DNA of 64,000 bases from Batrachochytrium dendrobatidis JAM81. Taxonomy: Eukaryota > Chytridiomycota > Chytridiomycetes > Rhizophydiales. This document shows positions 57,474 through 64,000 of the stretch, piece by piece. The position numbers were made by a program, and so were the translations under genes. Position 1 is the stretch's first letter. Each line of letters begins with the position of its first letter. The stretch covers positions 877,658 through 941,657 of the forward strand of contig NW_006281103.1 of NCBI RefSeq assembly GCF_000203795.2, written 5' to 3'. The notes under the pieces are model-generated. The model saw only the letters and a list, made by a program, of their open reading frames with translations, was not told the DNA's origin and made no database searches.

Positions 57474-57479
57474 ATCAAC
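57474..57479. promoter_or_regulatory. CACGTG E-box upstream of the RasGEF gene
   Basis: CACGTG in the context ACCACGTGAA, about 170 bp upstream of the RasGEF start codon. Candidate bHLH site by position only. Confidence 0.3.
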
Positions 57480-57599
57480 TTTCCACTTTTTTTTTATCAC
57501 TCAGTTTATTTGTATGAAATGAACGGCTCAAGTCAACTGACAGTTTCATGGATTCACTCGAGCTTCTCTTGTTTATTGTCATGTAAATTGCTGTCTCAT

Positions 57600-57760
57600 T
57601 CCAAAAATAGTCATTCTTGGACTAGAATGTATCGTATAGTTTATAATACAAAATGAGTTTAGAACCAGTCCAATTAAAGATCTGGTGGTTGTATAATGTA
57701 TGTCAAAGCAAGAGAAAAAGAATAAGCTCAAAACTATAGTTTTGTGTTGTTGAATACGTA
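57600..57760 (+). repeat. Dispersed repeat family 2, copy B (degenerate)
   Basis: Shares with 59945-60180 the landmarks GACTAGAA, a GTATAATGTATG block, CAAGAGAAAAA and AACTATAGTTT-GTG in the same order. More decayed than the other two copies. A GTGAATACGACTG at about 57844 recalls the end of repeat family 1. Confidence 0.45.
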
Positions 57761-57947
57761 ATCGACTAGTAGAAAAGTTCAGCAAGTATTCATTGTTTAT
57801 TCCAGGCAATCAATGCAAAATAAATAAAAATGTTCTCATTTTGTGAATACGACTGAAAATAGATAAAATATGTTCATTTCTCGGATAAGATTCAAATAAA
57901 TAATGGAGAATCAATTTAAACTATCTATGCTGAAAGTGTTGACAGGC

Positions 57948-58994
57948 TCAGTAACACAACACTCGATTTGCACTCAGGTTGTGTACATGACAAAAAGTAC
58001 CTTCACCGCACTGCTTTAGTGTCCATGCAGTAGAGTCGGATGTCGACTGATAGCACTCGTCAAAACTGCTACTTAATCCTGTCACTGGATCTACAACGCA
58101 TTTTTCTGTTCCGAGTATGCATACTGAAGAGTTGGGTGTAGTAGATACTACTGGAGCTTGAGTAGTAGTGTGATCAGGTACAGGTGTAACAGCATCGAGA
58201 ACACAGATGATGTAATTTTCACTAGTAGGGTATACTTCGCAGTGAGATCCAGCTGCACATGCATGACCAAACCACTGTGTTGTAGTGAGTGTATCTTGCC
58301 CACAGATTTGATACGTATCAAACACATGTGTCGTCTGATTCTGGATGCAACGCTGATGACCTAATATACACATAGGCTCAGGTACGACTGGGCTTGGGCT
58401 TGGCGAAGGAAATACACTTGGAAAAGGTGATGGACTCGGCCAAGGCACTGGACTTGGACTTGGAAAAGGTGATGGACTCGGCCAAGGAACTGGACTTGGA
58501 GAGGGTGATGGACTCGGCCAAGGCGATGGGCTTGGCCAAGGAACTGGGCTTGACGAAGGAACTGGACTTGGAGAGGGTGATGGGCTCGGCCAAGGTGATG
58601 GGCTTGGCCAAGGAACTGGACTTGGACTTGGAGAGACTGAAATAGATATGGAAATAGAAAAGGGAGTGGCAGTAGTTGTAGCCCAAATAGTTCCAGTTCC
58701 AGTTTCAGTGGCAGTAGCATTTCCTTGAGGTACGCAGATAATAAAATTGTCCGAGGTTGGATACACTTCACAAAGCGAATTGCCTGTGCAATTGTAATGA
58801 ATCCACTTGGTGGTGGTGATGGTATCTTGCGAGCAGATTTCATACGACGTGCTACTGTTGGTCGAAGCATCGATCAAACAACGCTGGTTTCCAAGAGTGC
58901 ATTCACTTGGTGTAGTGGTTGATTGGGGTAGAGCTTGAACAGCTACAAAAGCCAAAGTGTTTAAAACAAACGAGTAAAGCTTATTAGTATGCAT
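57948..58994 (-). CDS. Secreted protein with three CBM19-like domains and Pro/Ser/Trp repeat linker
   Basis: One exon, 348 residues. Signal peptide [21 protein letters not shown]. Three Cys-rich domains: ECTLGNQRC to FIICV (near residues 30-90), CILGHQRC to YIICV (near 205-265) and CILGTEKC to RVLCY (near 285-348). Each has C-x-LG-x3-C, a central C-x-(Q)(D/S)T, W, C-x2-(G/N)-x2-C and a final C. Between domains 1 and 2 lies a linker of repeated [15 protein letters not shown] units. The same domain stands alone in the 89-residue protein at 37953-38222. The Cys/Trp layout resembles chitin-binding CBM19; glycan binding is inferred. Linker repeats are near-identical at DNA level. Confidence 0.8.
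   Translation of the reverse strand: MHTNKLYSFVLNTLAFVAVQALPQSTTTPSECTLGNQRCLIDASTNSSTSYEICSQDTITTTKWIHYNCTGNSLCEVYPTSDNFIICVPQGNATATETGTGTIWATTTATPFSISISISVSPSPSPVPWPSPSPWPSPSPSPSPVPSSSPVPWPSPSPWPSPSPSPSPVPWPSPSPFPSPSPVPWPSPSPFPSVFPSPSPSPVVPEPMCILGHQRCIQNQTTHVFDTYQICGQDTLTTTQWFGHACAAGSHCEVYPTSENYIICVLDAVTPVPDHTTTQAPVVSTTPNSSVCILGTEKCVVDPVTGLSSSFDECYQSTSDSTAWTLKQCGEGTFCHVHNLSANRVLCY
58380..58640 (-). repeat. In-gene tandem repeat encoding the [11 protein letters not shown] linker
   Basis: Short imperfect tandem units (multiples of 6 bases, GGACTTGG / GGCCAAGG type on the plus strand) encode the Pro/Ser/Trp-rich linker. They account for the long spurious open frames seen in other frames and on the opposite strand. 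Confidence 0.8.
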
Positions 58995-59944
58995 GCTGGG
59001 GTGTTTGGATGTAGTCTTGAGACTGTATTAGAAACTAAGTGTGTCTTGTATGTGACTGATTCAGACAAGTTGAATGAATACTAATTTTTATTCTCCCCTT
59101 ATATACCCATCAATCTCGCTATATAACCCACTATAGATACAATAGCATATCTAAAATCACAAGCAGTGGAAATAATAATGTTTATTTGCTAGCAGGCTTT
59201 GTAAAAACTAAATTCTAGGTCTGCTTTCTTTCAGATAATTATCATGTGGCTTGAGATGTTTAAGTTCAGTCATATGCAACTAGAGCGGACTTTTTAATTA
59301 TCAATTAAAATTAGCTGGTTGTCAATTACCCGTTTACACAATTATGGATATATCAGGTTGATTGGGTACTAGCTACTATCAAATAATCTGATGGATAACA
59401 TGATGAAGCCATGTTAAGCAATGTAAACTCGAAAACTCGACAAGACAAAGCATATCATGCTATATCCAATTCCGATGTACATATATTGGATAATTTGACA
59501 TCAACTATCCAGTATATAGCTTTTCAAAGAAATTGTTTCGATTGGACATGGCAGTGACCTAGTCAGGTTCTAACCAAGACAAGGACAGATAGACTTGATT
59601 CAAGTCACAGTCGAGCCTATGATAAGGCTATCTAGCCCGTAATCATTCTGATTAGGCAGCATGTTTTTGTAATTGAATCCCACTGACTCATCATTGAAGC
59701 CACCACATATTCACATAAAATGAGCCACTAAATAAGTCGGAATGTATCATAAGCAGCCTATTTCATGAAATAATGAGTGTCGATTTACTGGACAACGTTA
59801 TACTATCTGAACTCTTTGGTTGACCGGTCTGTGCGTATTTTTGTATAGAAAACTGAATGAATGTTCACATTGAAGTTTCAGTAGATCCTTCATTTGTTCA
59901 ATCTCCGACCGCCTTTCCTCCAAAATGGACATTATAATATTGCG
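58995..59944. other. Intergenic region, no gene seen
   Basis: AT-rich sequence 5' of the CBM19-like gene. I see no open frame with motifs. Confidence 0.35.
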
Positions 59945-60180
59945 CGATTGGCATGGAAACAACTGCTACATTTCCAAGACTGCGATCTTGCCTTTTTGAA
60001 CTAGAACACAAACGTATCTGATATTTAGGACACGAGAAATACGAGTTTGTATAGAATTTGAAAACAAACTCAATATATGGATAAATTTAATGATCATACA
60101 ATGTATGGCCATGCCATAAGAGAAAAAAATGGGTCCAAACTATAGTTTGGTTGTGTGCATCCATATGATGGGTGTTGTGT
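59945..60180 (+). repeat. Dispersed repeat family 2, copy C
   Basis: Best-preserved partner of 20385-20620; same order of landmarks (GGCATGGAAACAACTGCTAC, CTAGAACACAAACG, GATCATACAATGTATGG, CATAAGAGAAAAA, ACTATAGTTTGG). A GTGAATACG follows at about 60278. Confidence 0.6.
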
Positions 60181-60770
60181 TGATTGAATAAGCAGCCAAT
60201 TTTAGCAAGTGCAACAAATATTCACCATTATCTATCTCAAAGTAAAGCTGTCAGTGTAAGATACAAGTGCCCCATTTACGTGAATACGGTGATGAATACC
60301 CTGATGAATGGGGTTTTCAAAGCGTTTGATGGACTTGTTTGAATAGTTGCCTAGCTTGAATAATCAAAGCTTGAAAATACCATTAGTTTGAGCTAGCCAA
60401 CTGACAAGAAAATAAGATTTTATGTCCGAATAAAGGTGCTAGATGGGCTTGGGTCATAGTACTTTTATTAGTGCTTAATAGGTATTGCCAATCAATAGTA
60501 GTAGTATAGATAAGGCACCAAATGATATCAGGTATTTTAGCCTATATCTCATAGTAAAACCTAGGGAATGTTGTTGAAATGAATATTGCCTGTGGCATCA
60601 ACTTTGATTTGAGTCATTAGGGCAGTTGTATGAGCAAAGATTAGTGGACATTATTGTGCCAGACTCATACTAAGTGCTCCTTTCATTGAGATTGCTTCTT
60701 CAGTTTTCTTAAACGACAGTCACAGGTCCAAAGTTGTAAAAACAACCATTTATCTGAGATAGAATCTCGA
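60181..60770. other. Intergenic region, no gene seen
   Basis: AT-rich spacer before the direct repeat; no coding potential recognised. Confidence 0.35.
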
Positions 60771-60855
60771 TCAGAAAGCTTAAAACAGAATAATGGGAAG
60801 TTCATTAGTTTGAAATATTAGGAGGTCTCTGTGTCAAACTCATTTAACTTGATTC
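60771..60855 (+). repeat. Direct repeat flanking the HNH gene, left copy
   Basis: The first 40 bases (60771-60810, TCAGAAAGCTTAAAACAGAA onward) are identical to 61979-62018. The following about 40 bases are similar (ATTAGGAG(G)TCTCTGT, a CAAA-TCAT block, CTTGAT). The two copies lie on either side of the HNH gene in the same orientation. Confidence 0.85.
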
Positions 60856-60924
60856 ATATTAAATAGCGACGGCATCGTATTTACTAAAATTATACAATAT
60901 AAACAGCATTACATTTATTAAAAG

Positions 60925-61920
60925 TCAAGAAACGATATTTAGAGTTTCGTCTGAATCTTGGAGTTTAAACCGTCTTTTCAACGCAGCAGTGTCTACTGGA
61001 ACCAAATCATCATCATCCGAACAGTATTCATCATCTGTTTCGGCACCGCCAGCCATTCTCCAAATCATACAGGCTGTCTTGTGGAATTCCAAAGCGTTTC
61101 TGTTTGGTAATTCGGTTGGGTTGTTTTGGACGAAATACAACGCCATTTCTCCATTGGATTCCATTGATTGTCGGTCATCAATATCAGTCCAATTTTCCTG
61201 CCAGCCAGAACGGACCAACTTGAGCATCCTAACAGTGTCCTTCCATTCCTTGTGCTTATCGCTAGTTTCATCATTTGTCTCGTTGATCACCTTGACCACA
61301 AGCTTATCATCAGCAACGTCCACATATTGCTTCAACAAATCAAATTCATCGTGACAATTTCTGCATAACAGCAACCCATTTTGCACTTGGTGTTTTTGTG
61401 TTATTCCAGCTCGTTTGAATAGGGAATCTTCGTCATAAGCCATTGGGACATTATTTTGAGCAATAATATGAGACCCTGTAAGAGATTTTCGGTTCCAACA
61501 AAACAAGCAAACAACATCCCTCTTGACCACAGCCTTTTTCAAATCCTTGTGGAGCAACTCCTTTCCTTCTGGCACACCACCTAAATCTTCTGCAGAATTA
61601 GTTCTTGATGGAGTCCCTGAAGAAACTGCAAAGGGAGTATGGCAGATTTCTGAATCAGTAATGTAGCTCTTGTGAAAAGGCCGAATATAATAGTCAAACA
61701 TTGAGTCGATAAAAGCGTTTTCTTGGTCTTTAAATTGCCTAGAAACCAGTAAGCTGTGGAGTTGAGTTCTGTGAGTAGCCATTCCAAAAGCAATTACTCC
61801 CAGCAAGAAACCAAAGTTGTTTTCGGGGTTCCATTTCGACTTCTCCCTTTGCCGTGGGATGCATTCACTGTTAATGTTGTAATTTTGCTGGAGCAACAGT
61901 CTTGTTTGTGAAAAGTCCAT
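60925..61920 (-). CDS. HNH-endonuclease domain protein
   Basis: One exon, 331 residues. The HNH core is at residues about 145-215: KRDVVCLFCW, then LTGSHIIAQNN (the His of strand 1), then VQNGLLLCRNCHDEFD (Asn and second His). Two Cys pairs (CLFC and CRNC) probably bind a structural zinc, as in McrA/HNH_2-type nucleases. The N-terminal half is unrecognised, and the C-terminus is acidic (AETDDEYCSDDDD) after an FHKTACMIWRMAGG block. HNH domains in fungal accessory proteins occur in Crinkler-type effectors, restriction-like proteins and mobile elements; none of these can be chosen from sequence alone. The gene is bracketed by near-identical direct repeats. No signal peptide is seen. Confidence 0.8.
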   Translation of the reverse strand: MDFSQTRLLLQQNYNINSECIPRQREKSKWNPENNFGFLLGVIAFGMATHRTQLHSLLVSRQFKDQENAFIDSMFDYYIRPFHKSYITDSEICHTPFAVSSGTPSRTNSAEDLGGVPEGKELLHKDLKKAVVKRDVVCLFCWNRKSLTGSHIIAQNNVPMAYDEDSLFKRAGITQKHQVQNGLLLCRNCHDEFDLLKQYVDVADDKLVVKVINETNDETSDKHKEWKDTVRMLKLVRSGWQENWTDIDDRQSMESNGEMALYFVQNNPTELPNRNALEFHKTACMIWRMAGGAETDDEYCSDDDDLVPVDTAALKRRFKLQDSDETLNIVS

Positions 61921-61978
61921 TTTATTTTAGGAAAGAAATATGAAACCTCATTCTGTGAAAACACCGCCACAATCTGGG

Positions 61979-62058
61979 TCAGAAAGCTTAAAACAGAATA
62001 ATGGGAAGTTCATTAGTTATATTAGGAGTCTCTGTTCCAAATTCATACTTGATGCTTA
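61979..62058 (+). repeat. Direct repeat flanking the HNH gene, right copy
   Basis: Exact 40-base match to 60771-60810, then a similar extension. It lies 58 bp upstream of the HNH start codon and about 80 bp upstream of the next plus-strand gene, so it could also contain promoter elements. Confidence 0.85.
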
Positions 62059-62138
62059 ATGGGGGATTCTTATCATATCCATATTTGAAATATGAATTTC
62101 ATTGTCTTGGTATATCCACGACTAACTTCTTGATAAAA

Positions 62139-62180
62139 ATGGAGTCCGACTACGACTATGAAATGACGACCTGCTGCTAA
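62139..62180 (+). other. Short upstream open reading frame
   Basis: A 13-codon frame (ATG at 62139, TAA at 62178) ends four bases before the ATG of the next gene. It is acidic and Tyr-rich. It may be a regulatory uORF or fortuitous. Confidence 0.3.
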
Positions 62181-62184
62181 ACTA

Positions 62185-63162
62185 ATGAATTGGTGTAGAG
62201 AATTAGATGTGATGACAGCAGAACAATTTATGCTTCAGTACAATTCCCTTTCAACCACAGCAAAAAAACAATTGTTGACCATTCCTGCTATTAACAATCA
62301 TCAAACAACCTGTACTTTTCCTTGGTCTGGATTTAATCTATCCAGTTTACAAGAACGTAGTCCTCCAATTACTCAAGCTGTTCCTTTGTCATCTGGACCT
62401 GACTTGCCTCATCCCGATACAAATGATTTGGATATGACCATACCAATTGAAAACAATCAACAAGAAGGTGATGAACAACAAAATGAACTTGTCCCAAATA
62501 GAAGACGGAGAATGGATTCCACTGATTCCAGTGATTCATACCAAACACCAAGAACTACTAATAGGAGACAATCAACAGAAACTCGAGTGAATGAATTTGA
62601 AGATGTACAGAGGCTCTTACGAACATTCGCAGAGCAGCGAAAGTACCAGCGATACAGTGATAATCGACCAGTCCCTCAACCAGTATTTGCTACAGCTCAA
62701 TACAATGAATTGCTTAAAGAACAACCAACAGAAGATCAAGAGCTACTTGCTAAACTCTGTATTGATATCAAAGAGAATCTTTATCTGGCCTATGAAAATG
62801 AATCGAGAGCAAATCTCCATCATTTTGTGGTAGCAGAGAAACTAGTAAAGCTAAAGGAGCGGATTGAAATTGAAATGTTTGATAGAATGCTGCTAAAAGA
62901 CTTTTCCATATCTAAAAAGTAAGTGACACCACAAAATAATATTCCTCTACTAGGGAAATTACAAAAATCTATAGAATTGACTAATTCTTTTAGGATTTTT
63001 GCTCGCTATCGTCTATACTATAAGTTGGTATCAAAATGTCCCAGATTTAAGCACTGTACACTGACTTTTAATATGTTAAAAGACCGTATCCCCAAGATTC
63101 TGATAGTCAAGAGTGCGCCAATGTTCCTCCAACAGACAAATGCTCAAAATACTTTTGGCTGA
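62185..63162 (+). CDS. Unknown accessory protein with C-terminal helical domain, 2 exons
   Basis: Exons 62185-62918 and 62994-63162 give 300 residues; the intron has GTAAGT and TTTTAG ends and keeps the frame. Family not recognised. The N-terminus (MTAEQFMLQYNSLSTTAKKQ) is followed by a low-complexity acidic/basic stretch with an NLS-like PNRRRRMD. The C-terminal 110 residues are helical and end LKDFSISKKIFARYRLYYKL, then CPRFKHCTLTFNMLKDRI. That pattern resembles helix-turn-helix-like segments found in mobile-element and phage-type proteins, but the match is weak. It sits between the HNH gene and two RING genes. Confidence 0.6.
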
Positions 63163-63202
63163 CTGAACCAACATTGTATCATAACTTGGAACAGTCAAAG
63201 GC

Positions 63203-63531
63203 ATGAATTACGACCACGGCGAGAAAGAAATCAATGTCAGTGATACAGATTCAGAAGATGAAAGTGTGTTAATGACTATTCCGGAATTTCAAAAGTCTAG
63301 CCATTGGTATAATTTCAAGCAGGCTGATTTCCACAACAAATCTGTCCCATTTGTAGATAAAATTTCCAAGAAAGTGCTCGCATATCAGTTTTAAATTGTC
63401 ACCACCAATATCATACAACTTGTATATCCGAATGGCTCACTACCAGGAACTCAACTTGTCCAACTTGTAGAGAAAGCAGTCGAGGATTTCAGCTGAAAAA
63501 CATCGCAACTACAATAATGAATAGCATTTGA
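63203..63531 (+). pseudogene. Disrupted RING-H2 finger gene
   Basis: The frame ending at 63531 encodes a RING-H2 layout: CPIC (63343-63354), NCHHQYHTTC (C-x-H-x2-H-x2-C) and WLTTRNSTCPTCRE, with spacings that fit a RING-H2 domain. A TAA stop (63358-63360) falls inside the first loop, and a second stop lies just upstream. The start frame from the ATG at 63203 (acidic, VSDTDSEDESV) is offset by one. No intron of normal size removes both breaks. I read it as a decayed E3-ligase-type gene; an unusual intron or sequencing error is possible. Confidence 0.55.
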
Positions 63532-63636
63532 AAGTTTTTGGATATTCACAATTAGAATCTGTCTATTTCCCAACATTTTCATCAAATTTAAACAAATTCC
63601 AATTAATTATTTTCATTCATTAATGTATAACCATTT

Positions 63637-63960
63637 ATGACTGAAATTGATGTCACCTTTCGAATGAACAGTGAAAACACAACTTGTCCAATATGCTATT
63701 CAGCTATTACCACACCATTAATTCAGTGTTTCAATGCGCTACATTTTGTTTGTTTGATGTGCTTTAAGAAATGTGACAGAAAAGGTTACTGTCCCCAGTG
63801 TCAAACTAGCAGAATATTTCATAACAAGTTTTTAGAGAAAACTGTCAAAAATCAGATGAAAGACTGTTGTCATCCGGGATGTACGTTATTGTTATTTCCT
63901 TGGGATGATGAACACAAAAATGATTGTCGTTTCAAGCTATCAGTGTCGATTTTGCGATGA
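63637..63960 (+). CDS. SINA/SIAH-like RING finger protein, probably frameshifted or incomplete
   Basis: The open frame gives 107 residues. A RING (CPICYSAITTPLIQC, then HFVCLMCFKK and CPQC) is followed by FLEKTVKNQMKDCCHPGC and EHKNDC, the RING-to-zinc-finger arrangement of SINA/SIAH ubiquitin ligases. The frame stops at 63960. In the next frame the DNA continues with a second zinc-finger-like segment (SYQCRFCDDKVSKTSINEHF, to 63997), where SIAH proteins have their second finger. A 1-nt frameshift near 63935 or an unseen intron would explain this. The window edge cuts off the rest. Its neighbour upstream is also a RING gene. Confidence 0.6.
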   Translation: MTEIDVTFRMNSENTTCPICYSAITTPLIQCFNALHFVCLMCFKKCDRKGYCPQCQTSRIFHNKFLEKTVKNQMKDCCHPGCTLLLFPWDDEHKNDCRFKLSVSILR

Positions 63961-64000
63961 CAAGGTATCGAAAACCTCAATCAATGAGCATTTTAAAGAA

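Noticed and set aside
58361..58870. Long open frames inside the CBM19-like gene in other frames
   Set aside because: They arise from the hexamer-like linker repeat, which is open in several frames; only the 57948-58994 frame has a signal peptide and Cys domains.
63343..63476. Intact RING-H2 gene using a small intron to remove the stop
   Set aside because: The only splice-like pairs near the stop would give introns under 20 nt or delete a zinc-binding Cys.
1..64000. CRISPR arrays, bacterial operons, Shine-Dalgarno sites, rRNA genes
   Set aside because: None seen; spliceosomal introns and gene content show nuclear eukaryotic DNA. I also saw no stretch with a convincing tRNA B box and cloverleaf, though weak tRNAs could be missed by eye.

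Overview
The window is nuclear DNA of a fungus. Genes lie on both strands and carry many short GT-AG introns (plus several GC-AG ones). Intergenic DNA is AT-rich and there are no bacterial-style operons. The gene set (Ero1, Phs1, GH47 mannosidase, an Stb6-like protein, UPF0662/DUF2408, a CDC25-type RasGEF, CBM19-like secreted proteins, a Crinkler-like P-loop protein) fits an early-diverging zoosporic fungus. A Batrachochytrium-like chytrid is my best guess; this is inference from gene content, not a database match.

Layout, 0-18.7 kb (housekeeping): glutamine synthetase family (-), Phs1 dehydratase (-), a membrane-anchored basic protein (+), Ero1 (-), inositol polyphosphate multikinase (+), a METTL21-like methyltransferase (-), a DM9/DUF3421 lectin-like protein (+), an Stb6-like protein (-), NAT9 acetyltransferase (-), a Rab18-like GTPase (-) and a GH47 mannosidase (-). 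Phs1, Ero1, GH47 and Rab18 all act in the ER or secretory pathway. 18.7-27 kb: a dispersed repeat, a CHRAC1/Dpb3-like histone-fold protein (+), a METTL25-like methyltransferase (-), a UPF0662 protein (-) and a medium-chain acyl-CoA dehydrogenase (-). 27-45 kb: two lineage-specific secreted proteins, a PPR protein (-) divergent from a 13-exon DHTKD1/2-oxoadipate dehydrogenase E1 (+), a small secreted CBM19-like protein (-), an unknown nuclear-looking protein (-) divergent from an SR splicing factor (+), and BCKDHB (+). 45-59 kb: a Crinkler-like P-loop/nuclease-type protein (-), an ALDH3 fatty aldehyde dehydrogenase (-), a cationic secreted peptide precursor (-), an SH3-WW-RasGEF protein (-) and a three-domain secreted CBM19-like protein (-).

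59-64 kb is accessory DNA: about 1.9 kb without genes, then an HNH nuclease gene bracketed by about 80-bp direct repeats, an unrecognised two-exon gene, and two adjacent RING-finger genes (RING-H2 and SINA/SIAH-like) that both look disrupted. This is the likeliest place for a mobile or virus-derived module.

Metabolically, DHTKD1 (lysine/tryptophan catabolism), BCKDHB (branched-chain amino acids), acyl-CoA dehydrogenase and ALDH3 (fatty aldehydes) point to mitochondrial use of amino acids and lipids. At least three families of short dispersed repeats occupy the intergenic DNA. I derived splice sites by eye from reading frame, GT/GC-AG signals and conserved motifs; in every model for which I give exon coordinates the summed exon length is a multiple of three.
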